Below are positions 1 to 9,487 of a stretch of DNA of 64,000 bases, one piece after another. The DNA is from QHWF01 sp036848175 (lineage in GTDB: Bacteria > Acidobacteriota > Vicinamibacteria > Vicinamibacterales > CAVVIG01). The notes under the pieces are model-generated. The model did no database searches. It had not been told where the DNA came from and saw only the letters and a list, made by a program, of their open reading frames with translations. Location of the stretch: NCBI GenBank assembly GCA_036848175.1, contig DAIUKO010000005.1, positions 11,191-75,190 on the forward strand. Direction: 5' to 3'. Position numbers and translations under genes: made by a program. Every line of letters starts with the position of its first letter. The first letter of the stretch is position 1.

Positions 1-1
1 A

Positions 2-3000
2 GTGCCTGTCACGATTACCAGCGTCGAACGGAAGACGACCGACGAGGTTCTCACAAACGACTCCGGTTTCTACATGAAGGACCGGCTTCTTCCAGGCGTC
101 TACGAAGCGAAGGCGGGTCTGTCGGGGTTCAAGCAGGCGGTGTACGGCAACGTCACCGTGAACGTCGACACCAACACGACGTTGAACATGACCCTCTCGC
201 TCGGCGATGTCAGCGAGCAGGTCACCGTGACGGGCACCAGTCCGCTGCTGCGCACCGATCGCGCGGACGTGGCGACGACGTTCGAGACGCGGCAGATCAC
301 GGACCTTCCGGTGCTCGACCGGAACTTCACCAAGTTCCTCCTGCTCACGCCCGGCACGCAACAGCTCGGCTGGCAGCACGCCGCGAGCGAGAACCCGCAG
401 GGGTCGACGCAGACGATGGTCAACGGCCAGCATTTCAGCGGCACGACCTATCAGCTCGACGGCACTGAAAACCGCGATCCGATTCTCGGGATCATCGTGA
501 TCAACCCGACGCTCGAGTCGATCAAGGAAACGAAGATCACGTCGCAGAACTACGACGCGGAGTTCGGGCAGGCGACGGCCGGCGTCGTGTCGGTGCAGAC
601 CAAGTCGGGGACCAACGACATCCACGGCAGCGCCTTCGAGTTCTTCCAGAGCGACAAGTTCCAGTCGGCCAACCCGTTCACGCAGACCACGCCCGATCCG
701 TTGACGGGACGTCTTCTGCCGGAAACCAAGAGGAATCAGTTCGGCGGATCGGTCGGCGGGCCGATCGTGCAGAGCAAGTGGTTCTTCTTCGGCGACTACG
801 AAGGAACGCGGAGCAAGGTCGGCGGCTCGCACCTCGAGACGGTGCCGACGGCCGCGGCGCGCAACGGCGACCTCAGCGCTTACGGCGTCAACATCTACGA
901 TCCGGCAACCGGCACGCCAGACCAGCGCGTGCAGTTCCCCAACAACCAGATTCCGCAGGCGCGCCTCTCGCCGCAGGCGCTGGCGATCCTGCGGCTGATT
1001 CCGCTTCCCAACGCGCCCGGACGTGAGAACGGGACGATCGATAACTTCACGGCGTCGGGGTCCGAGACGTTCAACGCGAACAGCTTCAACGTCCGCATCG
1101 ACGGCCGGCTGCGCGACGGCTTGAACACGTTCGGCCGCTACAGTCTCGGCGACTTCTTGCGCGACGGCCCGCAGGTGTTCGGCACGGGCGGCGGCGACGA
1201 GCTCGTGGGTCTCGGCGGTATCTCGGATGCCCGCAATCAGAGCCTTGCGTACGGCATCGATCGGGCGTTTTCGAGCTCTCTCCTCGCCGATTTCCGCTTC
1301 GGCTGGTTCCACTACCGCGTCAACGTGCTCCCCAACGATTACGGCACGACGCCCGCGACCGACGCGGGGATTCGCGGCCTGAATCTGGACAACACGTTCG
1401 CATCGGGACTGCCGGCGTTCTTCATCGGCGGCGACAGCGACAGCCGCCGCATGGCATTCGGATCGGGACTGAGCGATCGAACGGGCCGCTGCAACTGCCC
1501 GCTCGACGAGAACGAGCAGCAGTACCAGTTCGTGAGCAACGTGACGAAGATCCGCGGCAATCACACGATGAAGTTCGGCATCGACGTGCGCCGCGCCTAC
1601 AACCTGCGCGTGCCGAGCGACCGGCATCGGTCCGGCGAGCTCAACTTCGAGAACGATCGCACGCGCGGCCCGAGCGGCGGCGGCCTCGCGCTCGCGGGTT
1701 TCATGCTCGGCGACGTCACCAGGCTCACACGCTACGTCAGCCCGAACACGAACGCGCGCGAGCGGCAGTGGCGGCACTTCTATTACGCGCAGGATGTCTT
1801 TCGCCCGACGCCGAAGCTGACGCTGAACTACGGTCTCCGTCTCGACGTCATCAATCCACAAACGGTCAACGAGGCGGGCAACGGCGGCTTCCTCGATCTC
1901 TCCAGCGGATTGATCAATGTCGCCGGCGTCGGCAACATCGGCCTCAACGGCAACGTCGAGAACAATCTGAACTGGGCGCCGCGCCTCGGCGCGACCTACC
2001 AGTTGACGGAAAAAACGGTGCTGCGCGCCGGCTACGGCCGGAGCTACGACATCGGCGTGTTCGGATCGCTCTTCGGCCACAGCGTGACGCAGAACCTGCC
2101 GGTGCTCTCCGTGCAGGAGTTGAATCCGCCGCAGAACTTCGCGAGCGTGTTCAACCTCGCGCAAGGCGCGCCGCCGCCGGTGTTCCCACCGGTGCCGTCG
2201 AACGGGCAATTCGCGCTGCCGAACGGCGTCTTCGCACGTGCGCTGCCGCCCAAGCAGCGGCCGCCGCACGTCGACGCCTTCAACGTGGTGGCGCAGCATC
2301 AGCTCACGGAGACGATCGCGGTGGAGGCCGGGTACGTCGGCAATCGCGGTCACAACGTGTTTGCCGGCGACGGTCCCGCCACCAACGTGAATCAGGCGAT
2401 CCTCACTGGCTTCCCAACCGTGCCGACCGATCTCCGTCGTCCGTTCTTCGCCGGCAACGTGCCGAACACGTCCGGGTACGGCGGTGCGTTCGGGTGGACG
2501 CAGGGCATCGATTACTTCTGCAACTGCGCGACCAACGCCTACGACTCGCTGCAGACGAAGCTGACGAAGCGCTTCTCGGGCGGATACTCCGTCCAGGGGA
2601 GCTACACCCTGCAACACGCGATACAGGACAGCGGCGACTACTTCTTCTTCGATTCGACGCTGAATCGCGGTCCGGCCGACTGGGACCGGAGGCACAACTT
2701 CTCGCTGTCGGTCGTCGGCGAGTTGCCCTTCGGGCGCGATCGGAAGTACGGCTCGAACATTTCTTCGGGGCTCAACGCGCTCGTCGGCGGCTGGCAGGCG
2801 AACACCAACGTGTTCATCCAAAGCGGCCTGCCGTTCAACGTCACGTATCGTGACGCCGGCGCCGACCGCGACACCGGCGGCAACAACCGGCCGAACCTGA
2901 TCGGGGATCCGGACGGCCCGAAGACCGAGACCCAGTGGTTCAACACGACGCCGATTGGATCGTCCGGCAGCGCGTTCTCCCGCCCGGCGGCCGGAACGTT

Positions 3001-3271
3001 TGGCAATCTCGAACGCAACGCGCTGCGGGGTCCGGGCTACTGGCGCGTCGACGCGTCGTTCTTCAAGCACTTCGCGATCGGCGGGACGCGCCGGCTCGAA
3101 GCGCGGATTGAAGCGGTCAATCTGTTCAACCACGTGAATCTCGGGAATCCGGATTCCGAGGTCGGCGTGCCGGGGAATCCGAATCCGAATGCGGGGCGGA
3201 TCAACTCGACGGCGTTCGGCGGCGCGGATCCGATGCGGAACTGGCAGTTCGCGGTGAAGTACTCGTTCTGA
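2..3271 (+). CDS. Oar-like TonB-dependent receptor, 5'-truncated by window edge
   Basis: Outer-membrane receptor of the Oar/carboxypeptidase-regulatory-like class common in Acidobacteriota. The visible 1089 residues begin inside the N-terminal regulatory-like domain (TNDSGFYMKDRLLPGVYEAK, then GFKQ), followed by a plug-like segment (VTVTGTSPLLRTDRADV, then ETRQI..LPVLDRNF) and a long beta-barrel. It ends in an aromatic terminal residue (WQFAVKYSF), typical of outer-membrane barrels. There is no signal peptide and the frame is open at base 1, so the true start is upstream; the GTG at base 2 is not a credible start. The ligand cannot be read from sequence. The adjacent trehalase and PTS genes make a sugar or oligosaccharide plausible, but this is inference. 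It converges on the trehalase gene across a perfect hairpin. Confidence 0.9.
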   Translation: MPVTITSVERKTTDEVLTNDSGFYMKDRLLPGVYEAKAGLSGFKQAVYGNVTVNVDTNTTLNMTLSLGDVSEQVTVTGTSPLLRTDRADVATTFETRQITDLPVLDRNFTKFLLLTPGTQQLGWQHAASENPQGSTQTMVNGQHFSGTTYQLDGTENRDPILGIIVINPTLESIKETKITSQNYDAEFGQATAGVVSVQTKSGTNDIHGSAFEFFQSDKFQSANPFTQTTPDPLTGRLLPETKRNQFGGSVGGPIVQSKWFFFGDYEGTRSKVGGSHLETVPTAAARNGDLSAYGVNIYDPATGTPDQRVQFPNNQIPQARLSPQALAILRLIPLPNAPGRENGTIDNFTASGSETFNANSFNVRIDGRLRDGLNTFGRYSLGDFLRDGPQVFGTGGGDELVGLGGISDARNQSLAYGIDRAFSSSLLADFRFGWFHYRVNVLPNDYGTTPATDAGIRGLNLDNTFASGLPAFFIGGDSDSRRMAFGSGLSDRTGRCNCPLDENEQQYQFVSNVTKIRGNHTMKFGIDVRRAYNLRVPSDRHRSGELNFENDRTRGPSGGGLALAGFMLGDVTRLTRYVSPNTNARERQWRHFYYAQDVFRPTPKLTLNYGLRLDVINPQTVNEAGNGGFLDLSSGLINVAGVGNIGLNGNVENNLNWAPRLGATYQLTEKTVLRAGYGRSYDIGVFGSLFGHSVTQNLPVLSVQELNPPQNFASVFNLAQGAPPPVFPPVPSNGQFALPNGVFARALPPKQRPPHVDAFNVVAQHQLTETIAVEAGYVGNRGHNVFAGDGPATNVNQAILTGFPTVPTDLRRPFFAGNVPNTSGYGGAFGWTQGIDYFCNCATNAYDSLQTKLTKRFSGGYSVQGSYTLQHAIQDSGDYFFFDSTLNRGPADWDRRHNFSLSVVGELPFGRDRKYGSNISSGLNALVGGWQANTNVFIQSGLPFNVTYRDAGADRDTGGNNRPNLIGDPDGPKTETQWFNTTPIGSSGSAFSRPAAGTFGNLERNALRGPGYWRVDASFFKHFAIGGTRRLEARIEAVNLFNHVNLGNPDSEVGVPGNPNPNAGRINSTAFGGADPMRNWQFAVKYSF

Positions 3272-3279
3272 TTGCGGAC

Positions 3280-3314
3280 CTCTCCACCACGGAGGACACC
3301 TCCGTGGTGGAGAG
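3280..3314. terminator. bidirectional terminator hairpin
   Basis: Perfect 15-bp inverted repeat (arms 3280-3294 and 3300-3314, loop GACAC) lying between the stop codons of two convergent genes. There is no strong T-run on either side, so it is called a terminator from position and symmetry. Confidence 0.7.
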
Positions 3315-4910
3315 TTATCGCCTCAGACCTGCGAGCAGATCGAGGACCGCGCCGTTGGTCCAGCCGAAGCCGATCTGGTTGGCGCTGTAGCCGAACTTGA
3401 TGTCGGCGGCGACGTCGGACTCGCGCCGCCGCACGTCGTACTTCTCGACGATCGTGCCGTGCTCGTCGAACTCCTTCGCCACGAGCGACACGAACTTCGC
3501 CGCCAGACGATCCGCGTCGTCGTTGAAGCCGTAGCGCCGCAGGCCGGCGACGGCGATCATCTGCAGCGGCGCCCAGCCGAACGGCGCGTCCCATTGATTG
3601 CCGGTCACCTCGGTGCTCGTGAGCAGGCCGCCGGGTGCTTCGAACCTGGACAAATTGCCGCGGACGCGCGCCGCCTGCGCCGGCGTCGCGATCCCCGCCC
3701 ACAACGGATAGAACGTCGTCGCGAAATCGTAGCGCCGCAGTTGCCGCGTCCGCACGTTGTAGTCGTAGTACAGTCCGGCCTGCTCGTCCCACAGCAGCCT
3801 GTTGACGAGATCGCGCCGAGAGGCGGCGCGCCGGCGCCACGTGGCGGCAGCGGCCGCGTCGCCGAGCGTCTCCATGATCCGGGCCGCGTCGTCTTCCATG
3901 ATGTAGAGCAGGGTATTCAGACAGACGGGTGCGTAGTGGATGATGTCGACGTTCAGCGCGCCGAACCGGTTCGACGGATCGAATCCCGACTCGCGCATCG
4001 AACGATCGCCTTTGTAGAACAGGTCGGTGAGTCGATCGCGCGCGCTGTCGTAGTAGAGCGACTCGTCGTAGTCGGCGACGTCGTGCGTCCGGTAGTACTC
4101 GCGCGCCCGATCGTAATGAGTCCGGCCCCGCTCGTCCTTCTCGTCGGCGAGCACCTCCGCCGCCGGCCCGCTGCCGCGATCGAAATAGCGCGACAGCCCG
4201 ACGTCGGGAATCGCGTGCGGCTCGCTCGTCCAGAACTCGTAGTAGCGGCCGATCGCCGGCACGGTGCGCCGCAGCCAGGTCTTGTCGTTGGTCTGCTCGT
4301 AGACGCCGAGCACCATCCGGGTCAGGAACGGCGGCTGCGAGCGAGAGAGAAAATAGGTGCGGTTGGCGTTGAGAATCGTGCCGTAGTTCACGATCTCGTA
4401 GACGAAGTTGTCCACCATGTCGCGCGCCCGCTCGAGCTCGCCGTCGCGCAGCAGGCCGACCTGGATGAAGTAGCTGTCCCACCCGTACATCTCGTTGAAG
4501 CGTCCGCCGGGGACGACGTACGGATACGGAAGATAGAGCAGACCGTGTTCACGAATCGAGAGGGTGTCCCTCGGCAGCGTCCGGATCTCAATCTGCTTCA
4601 TCGCGCTGGCGTCGAGGACCTTTTCCAACTGGCTTCGCACGCGCGCGCGGGATTCGGTCGGCGCCACGTAGAGCAGCCACGGCTGGCCGGGTTTCCGCGG
4701 CATCTTCGGATCCGGCAGCGCTTTGGGCAGGTCGCGGGTCGATCGCGACAGCGTCGTCCAGCTGTTCTTGATGTATTCGCGAAGCCGTTGAAGATGCGCC
4801 GCGTCGGGCAGCGTCTGTCCGGCCGCGGTGAGCGTCGCTGCGCATGCCAGCGCCAGTGCGCAAACGACCATGCGGAATCGGGATCGCCTCGTCAGATAAT
4901 CGGTGGGCAT
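3315..4910 (-). CDS. treA: periplasmic alpha,alpha-trehalase (GH37)
   Basis: Hydrolyses trehalose to two glucose molecules. Both GH37 signatures are present: PGGRFNEMYGWDSYF near residue 134 and QWDAPFGWAP near residue 439. Candidate catalytic acids are the Asp in SGFDPSNRF and the Glu in EKYD near the C-terminus. The N-terminus has a basic stretch (RRSRFR) followed by a hydrophobic segment ending in TAAGQT, a signal peptide, so the enzyme is probably periplasmic. The ATG at 4910 was chosen over an upstream GTG at 4934 because GAAGG precedes it and it leaves a normal signal peptide. At 531 aa it matches bacterial periplasmic trehalases. It is divergent from the PTS permease only 45 bp away, so both promoters must lie within or close to that gap, suggesting joint regulation. 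Confidence 0.93.
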   Translation of the reverse strand: MPTDYLTRRSRFRMVVCALALACAATLTAAGQTLPDAAHLQRLREYIKNSWTTLSRSTRDLPKALPDPKMPRKPGQPWLLYVAPTESRARVRSQLEKVLDASAMKQIEIRTLPRDTLSIREHGLLYLPYPYVVPGGRFNEMYGWDSYFIQVGLLRDGELERARDMVDNFVYEIVNYGTILNANRTYFLSRSQPPFLTRMVLGVYEQTNDKTWLRRTVPAIGRYYEFWTSEPHAIPDVGLSRYFDRGSGPAAEVLADEKDERGRTHYDRAREYYRTHDVADYDESLYYDSARDRLTDLFYKGDRSMRESGFDPSNRFGALNVDIIHYAPVCLNTLLYIMEDDAARIMETLGDAAAAATWRRRAASRRDLVNRLLWDEQAGLYYDYNVRTRQLRRYDFATTFYPLWAGIATPAQAARVRGNLSRFEAPGGLLTSTEVTGNQWDAPFGWAPLQMIAVAGLRRYGFNDDADRLAAKFVSLVAKEFDEHGTIVEKYDVRRRESDVAADIKFGYSANQIGFGWTNGAVLDLLAGLRR

Positions 4911-4955
4911 GCGGGTGAAGCCTTCGTATAGCACCTGAGATCATAGATTAACGTC

Positions 4956-6746
4956 ATGGCCCGAGAGAACGCGGCGTTCGCACTGCTTCAGAAGACCGGG
5001 AAATCTCTCATGCTGCCGGTGTCGGTGCTGCCGGTCGCCGGGCTGCTGCTCGGCATCGGCAGCGCGCACTTCACGTGGCTGCCGGCGCTCGTGTCGAACG
5101 TGATGGCGCAGTCGGGCGGCGCCATCTTCGGCAACCTGCCGCTGATCTTCGCCATCGGCGTCGCGCTCGGCGTGACGCAGAACGACGGCGTCGCGGCGCT
5201 GGCCGCGGTGGTCGGCTACGCCGTGCTGCTGGCGACGATGGGCGTGATGGCGGCGCTCTTTGGCTACACGCCGACGTCGATCATGGGCATCCAGTCGATC
5301 GAGACTGGCGTCTTCGGCGGCATCGTCGTCGGCAGCCTCGCCGGCTGGCTGTTCAACAAGTACTACCGGATCCAGCTGCCGCCGTATCTCGGCTTCTTTG
5401 CCGGCAAGCGCTTCGTGCCGATCGTCACGGCGCTCGTCTGCATCGCCGCGGGAATTCTTCTCAGCGTCGTGTGGCCGCCGATCGGCCGCGCCATCGACGC
5501 GTTCTCACGATGGGCGGCGTCGGGAAACCCGGGGCTCGCCTTTGCGCTCTACGGCGTCGTCGAGCGCGCGCTGCTCCCGTTCGGTCTGCATCACATCTGG
5601 AACGTGCCGTTCTTCTTCGAAGTCGGTCAGTACCTCGATCCGACAACGGGCACGATCATTCGCGGCGAGATCCATCGCTACACGGCTGGCGATCCGACAG
5701 CCGGCAACATGGCCGGCGGCTATCTCTTCAAGATGTGGGGGCTGCCTGCCGCCGCCATCGCGATCTGGCACACGGCGCGGCCGGAGAACCGCGCGAAGGT
5801 CGGTGGCATCATGATCTCCGCGGCGCTCACATCGTTCCTGACCGGGATCACCGAGCCGATCGAGTTCTCGTTCCTGTTCGTCGCGCCGCTGCTCTACGCG
5901 CTGCACGCATTGCTGGCAGCCGTCGCCTACTTCACCTGCATCGAGCTCGGCATCAAGCACGGGATGACGTTCTCGCACGGCTTGATCGATTTCGTCGTGC
6001 TGTTCAACCGATCGACGAACGCGGCATGGTTCTTCGTCATCGGTCCGATCTGGGCGCTGATGTACTACGGTCTGTTCCGCGCGGTGATTCAGCGGTTCGA
6101 CTTGAAGACGCCTGGCCGGGAAGTCGAGGCCGACGCCGATGCGGCCGCGGCGGGTCCGGTCGCGGCGGGAGGAATGGCGGGCGAGCTCGTCGCGGCGTTC
6201 GGCGGCCGCGACAACATTCAGAGCCTCGATGCGTGCATCACGCGGCTGCGCGTCCAGCTCGTCGATCCCGCGCGCGCGAATCCCGATCGCTTGAAGGCGC
6301 TCGGCGCGACGGGAGTCGTGAAGGTCAGCAACAACCTGCAGGCGATCTTCGGCACGCGCTCCGAGAATCTCAAGAGCGACATGGAAGCGTATCTCCGCGG
6401 CGCCGGCTTCGCACCGGCGGCTGTCGCCGCACCCGCCGCTGCGGCGCAGCCGACAGCCGCGCCGACGAGCGTGCTGGATCAGGACGTGCTGCGCATCGGC
6501 GAGTCGATCGCATCAGCGCTCGGCGGCGAGAGCAACATCGTTTCCGCAGAAGCGTGCGCCCTCACCCGTGTTCGCGTGAAAGTCGTCAACGCCGCACTCG
6601 TCGACGACGCCGCGCTTCGTCAGAGCGGCGTCGCCGGTGTGATGCGCCTCGACGCCAACGTCCTGCATCTCATCGTCGGCCCGAAGGCAGACGTCATTGC
6701 CGCGGCCGTGGCCTCACAGCTCCGCGCATCAGCGGCCGGTCCGTAG
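4956..6746 (+). CDS. PTS glucose/GlcNAc-family permease, IIC plus two IIB domains
   Basis: Sugar-specific membrane component of the phosphotransferase system: imports and phosphorylates a hexose or hexosamine. The N-terminal ~370 residues are a multi-helix IIC channel with the family signature ITEPIEFSFLFVAP. A IIB domain follows with the phosphoryl-accepting Cys427 in LDACITRLRV. A second, diverged IIB-like copy lies at about 510-590 with Cys534 in EACALTRVRV. An Ala/Pro-rich linker (PAAAAQPTAAPT) joins the two. There is no IIA domain, and no HPr or EI gene in the window, so partners must be elsewhere. Placed head-to-head with trehalase, it could import the glucose released in the periplasm, which is inference. 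Substrate assignment within the Glc family (glucose, GlcNAc, maltose type) cannot be settled by eye. Confidence 0.88.
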   Translation: MARENAAFALLQKTGKSLMLPVSVLPVAGLLLGIGSAHFTWLPALVSNVMAQSGGAIFGNLPLIFAIGVALGVTQNDGVAALAAVVGYAVLLATMGVMAALFGYTPTSIMGIQSIETGVFGGIVVGSLAGWLFNKYYRIQLPPYLGFFAGKRFVPIVTALVCIAAGILLSVVWPPIGRAIDAFSRWAASGNPGLAFALYGVVERALLPFGLHHIWNVPFFFEVGQYLDPTTGTIIRGEIHRYTAGDPTAGNMAGGYLFKMWGLPAAAIAIWHTARPENRAKVGGIMISAALTSFLTGITEPIEFSFLFVAPLLYALHALLAAVAYFTCIELGIKHGMTFSHGLIDFVVLFNRSTNAAWFFVIGPIWALMYYGLFRAVIQRFDLKTPGREVEADADAAAAGPVAAGGMAGELVAAFGGRDNIQSLDACITRLRVQLVDPARANPDRLKALGATGVVKVSNNLQAIFGTRSENLKSDMEAYLRGAGFAPAAVAAPAAAAQPTAAPTSVLDQDVLRIGESIASALGGESNIVSAEACALTRVRVKVVNAALVDDAALRQSGVAGVMRLDANVLHLIVGPKADVIAAAVASQLRASAAGP

Positions 6747-6820
6747 GAAACGGAGGAAGACGGAGTCAACGGCGTTCACAAACGGAGCAACGGAGTAAAC
6801 GGAGAACGAACGGAGGCGAG
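6747..6820. repeat. irregular CGGAG repeat tract
   Basis: Six CGGAG words (starting at 6751, 6761, 6783, 6791, 6800, 6811), mostly in an AACGGAG context, spaced 8-22 bp apart directly after the PTS stop codon. Followed by a short hairpin GCGTCGC-GAA-GCGACGC at 6829-6845. No coding potential seen. Confidence 0.5.
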
Positions 6821-6855
6821 TTCGACGGGCGTCGCGAAGCGACGCACTGCGGCGA

Positions 6856-6912
6856 ATCGGATCGGAATCGTGAATGGCCAGAATTCGGTGCCATTCACGA
6901 TTCCGATCCGAT
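6856..6912. terminator. long perfect hairpin between convergent genes
   Basis: Arms 6856-6878 and 6890-6912 are perfectly complementary over 23 bp, with an 11-nt loop. It lies two bases outside the stop codon of the minus-strand GH31 gene, so it is probably a bidirectional terminator. The arms are longer than usual for a terminator. Confidence 0.7.
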
Positions 6913-6914
6913 AG

Positions 6915-9434
6915 CTAGCGCTCGATGACGATGTGCAGCGCGCCGAACGAATCGGGCTGCTTGACGATGACGAAGCCGGCGTCTGACATCGTCCAACCCG
7001 ACGCGCGAGTGGCGAGCTCCTGCGAGGTGTAGCGCGTCAGCGTCGTCGTGCCGCTGGTCACCCGGCTTGCCCCGAACGAAGTCGAGGGGGCGGGCTCGGC
7101 GGTGGGCGCGACGGAGAGGATCAGATCGCGGGCCTGGGGTCGAAACGATCCTTCCGGGGCAGCGACGTCGATCGTGGTGGTCGTCGCGGTTCGTGTCTGA
7201 CTGAAGCGGCGGCGCATCGACGCCCCCTGCGCGTAGGCCATCGTCTCGCCGTCGTCCTCGTAGAGCACCGCGTCCGAGCTCGACGCCGGAAACACCTGGA
7301 CCTCGAGCGGCTTGCCGGCCATCTCGCCGGTGTGCTGCACGACCGGCTGACGGAAGACGAAGCTGCCGCCGCGAACGAAGATCGGGATGCTGTCGAGCGT
7401 GACGCGAATCCGCGCGCCGGTCGCGCCCTCGTAGCGCCGGCCCGTCCAGAAGTCGAACCACTCGCCCTTCGGCAAGTAGACGTCGCGCTCGCGCTCCGCT
7501 TCCTGCAGCACCGGCGCGAGCAGCAGATCGCGGCCGAACATGAACTCGTCGTCGAGCCCCCAGGTGCGGCGATCGTCGGGATACTCCAGCACCAGCGGGC
7601 GCATCGCCGGCAGTCCGGTCGCGCTCGACTCCGCGAGTACGTTGTAGATGTGCGGCAGCAGTTGGTAGCGCAGCTCGATCGCCGCGCGATTGATCGATTC
7701 GTGCACGGTGCCGTACGACCACGGCTCCTGATCGGGCGTGCCGAACGTCGTGTGCGTGCGCATGAACGGATAGAACACGGCAGTCTGAAGCCAGCGCGTG
7801 TAGAGCTCCGCGGATGGAACGCCGGCGAATCCGCCGATGTCGCTGCCGACCAACGGCAGCCCCGAGAGGCCCATGCCGGTGAGAATCGGAATCGTGGCGC
7901 GAAGGTGTTCCCATGAGCTGACGTTGTCGCCCGGCCAGAACGCCGAATAGCGCTGGCCGCCGGCGAACGAGGCGCGCGAGAGCACGAAGGGACGCTGGTT
8001 CGGCAGGAGCCGCCGGAGCCCCTCGTAGGTGGCTTGCGTATTGAGCAGACCGTAGACGTTGTGGATCTCACGATGGTCGGCAGGTTGGCCGTCGCCGAAG
8101 AATCTGACGTCGAGCGGCATCGTGCCGGTTGGCGTCTCGAACACCGCCGGCTCGTTCATGTCGTTCCAGATGCCCGTGATGCCGATGTCGGTGAACATCT
8201 TGTAGAGGGTGCCGAACCACTCGCGGGCCGCCGGCTTGCTGAAATCGGGAAACACGCTCGGGCCGGGATTCTTTTCAGCCTGCGACGGCCACACCGGCGC
8301 GACGTACACGCTGCCGTCCGGGTTCTTCACCCAGTGATCGCCCGCCGTACCGGTGTCGTAGGGGAGATATCCCACTTCTTTCTTCGGATGCGCATCGACG
8401 ATCGGGACGACGTGAAATCCGTCGCGGCGCAGATCGCCGACGAGCGCGGCGGGGTCGGGAAAGCGCGCGCGATCCCACGTGAACGGCTTGTAGCCGTCCT
8501 GGTAATGGATGTCGAGCCAGATCACGTCAGCCGGGATCTGCCGCTCGCGGAAATTGCGCGCGATGAACCGGACGCGCGACTCGGGATAGTAGCTGTAGCG
8601 GCACTGGTGATAGCCGAGCGCCCATCGCGGCGGCAGCGGCATGCGTCCGGTCATGTCGGTGTAGCGCTGGATGACGCGCTTCGGATCGGGTCCGTAGATC
8701 AAGTAGTAGTCGAGCTCGCCGCCTTCCGCGCCGAACGATATCAGACCGGGAGAGCTGTGGCCGACGTCGAAGTTGCTGCGGAAGGTGTTGTCGAAGAACA
8801 CGCCGTAGGTCCGGCCGCCGCGCAGAACGAGATAGAACGGAACCGAGACATAGATCGGATCCGTGTCGACGCCGTACGCGAACGTGTCGCTGTTCCACAT
8901 CGTGTAGCTGTAGCCGCCGAGCTGCCGCCCGCGCTTGTTCAGCGATCCGGTCTTCTCGCCGAATCCGTAGACCTGCTCGTCGTCGCGCAGACGCTTCCAC
9001 ACGCGAACCGCGCGGCCTGAGCTCGCGATGCCGCGTTCGGGATCGTCAGCATCGAGCTCGTCGCCTGCCGCATCCGCAACCGAGACGCGAAAAGGGCGCT
9101 GCTGGATCGACACGTTGAGGACCGAGGTCACGATCCGCGAGAGACGATCGCCGACACGGACGTCGGCGCCTGGCGCGCCGAGCTCGCGATTCACGATCGC
9201 GTACGAGTGATCGCGTCCGAAGTCGCGCGTCGGTGAGAAGCGAACGCGGACGATGTCCGCTGCCGAGGCGGTGACCGAGACGATGCCCTGCGCATTGCGG
9301 TAGACGAGACCGTTCTCGACGCGGCGCGGCGCAGGCATGTCTCCGACCGTCGTCCACTGCGCGGCCGCCGGCGATGCCCAGATCAGGAGCACGACACCCA
9401 GGCCGATCGGCCGCGACCATCCTCTGTGTTTCAT
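6915..9434 (-). CDS. secreted GH31 alpha-glucosidase-type glycoside hydrolase
   Basis: Cleaves terminal alpha-linked sugars; likely substrates are alpha-glucosides or related oligosaccharides, but GH31 also contains alpha-xylosidases. A signal peptide ends at about residue 25 (ASPAAAQ). The N-terminal beta-sandwich is followed by a TIM barrel with the nucleophile motif GIWNDMNEP (Asp425) and the acid/base region FWPGDNVSSWEH (Asp503). The C-terminal domains contain LYEDDGET, usual in this family. The length of 839 aa is typical. No Shine-Dalgarno sequence is obvious before the ATG at 9434. It is divergent from the oxidoreductase at 9488 with a 53-bp gap. With trehalase and the PTS permease it forms a sugar-degradation neighbourhood. 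Confidence 0.92.
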   Translation of the reverse strand: MKHRGWSRPIGLGVVLLIWASPAAAQWTTVGDMPAPRRVENGLVYRNAQGIVSVTASAADIVRVRFSPTRDFGRDHSYAIVNRELGAPGADVRVGDRLSRIVTSVLNVSIQQRPFRVSVADAAGDELDADDPERGIASSGRAVRVWKRLRDDEQVYGFGEKTGSLNKRGRQLGGYSYTMWNSDTFAYGVDTDPIYVSVPFYLVLRGGRTYGVFFDNTFRSNFDVGHSSPGLISFGAEGGELDYYLIYGPDPKRVIQRYTDMTGRMPLPPRWALGYHQCRYSYYPESRVRFIARNFRERQIPADVIWLDIHYQDGYKPFTWDRARFPDPAALVGDLRRDGFHVVPIVDAHPKKEVGYLPYDTGTAGDHWVKNPDGSVYVAPVWPSQAEKNPGPSVFPDFSKPAAREWFGTLYKMFTDIGITGIWNDMNEPAVFETPTGTMPLDVRFFGDGQPADHREIHNVYGLLNTQATYEGLRRLLPNQRPFVLSRASFAGGQRYSAFWPGDNVSSWEHLRATIPILTGMGLSGLPLVGSDIGGFAGVPSAELYTRWLQTAVFYPFMRTHTTFGTPDQEPWSYGTVHESINRAAIELRYQLLPHIYNVLAESSATGLPAMRPLVLEYPDDRRTWGLDDEFMFGRDLLLAPVLQEAERERDVYLPKGEWFDFWTGRRYEGATGARIRVTLDSIPIFVRGGSFVFRQPVVQHTGEMAGKPLEVQVFPASSSDAVLYEDDGETMAYAQGASMRRRFSQTRTATTTTIDVAAPEGSFRPQARDLILSVAPTAEPAPSTSFGASRVTSGTTTLTRYTSQELATRASGWTMSDAGFVIVKQPDSFGALHIVIER

Positions 9435-9487
9435 AGGCGGAGTATCGATTCCCCAGCCGGCTCAATGAAAGTACATTCTCTGGCGCC

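Noticed and set aside
3459..4931. 490-codon open frame opposite the trehalase
   Set aside because: Antisense shadow; the minus-strand frame carries both GH37 signatures.
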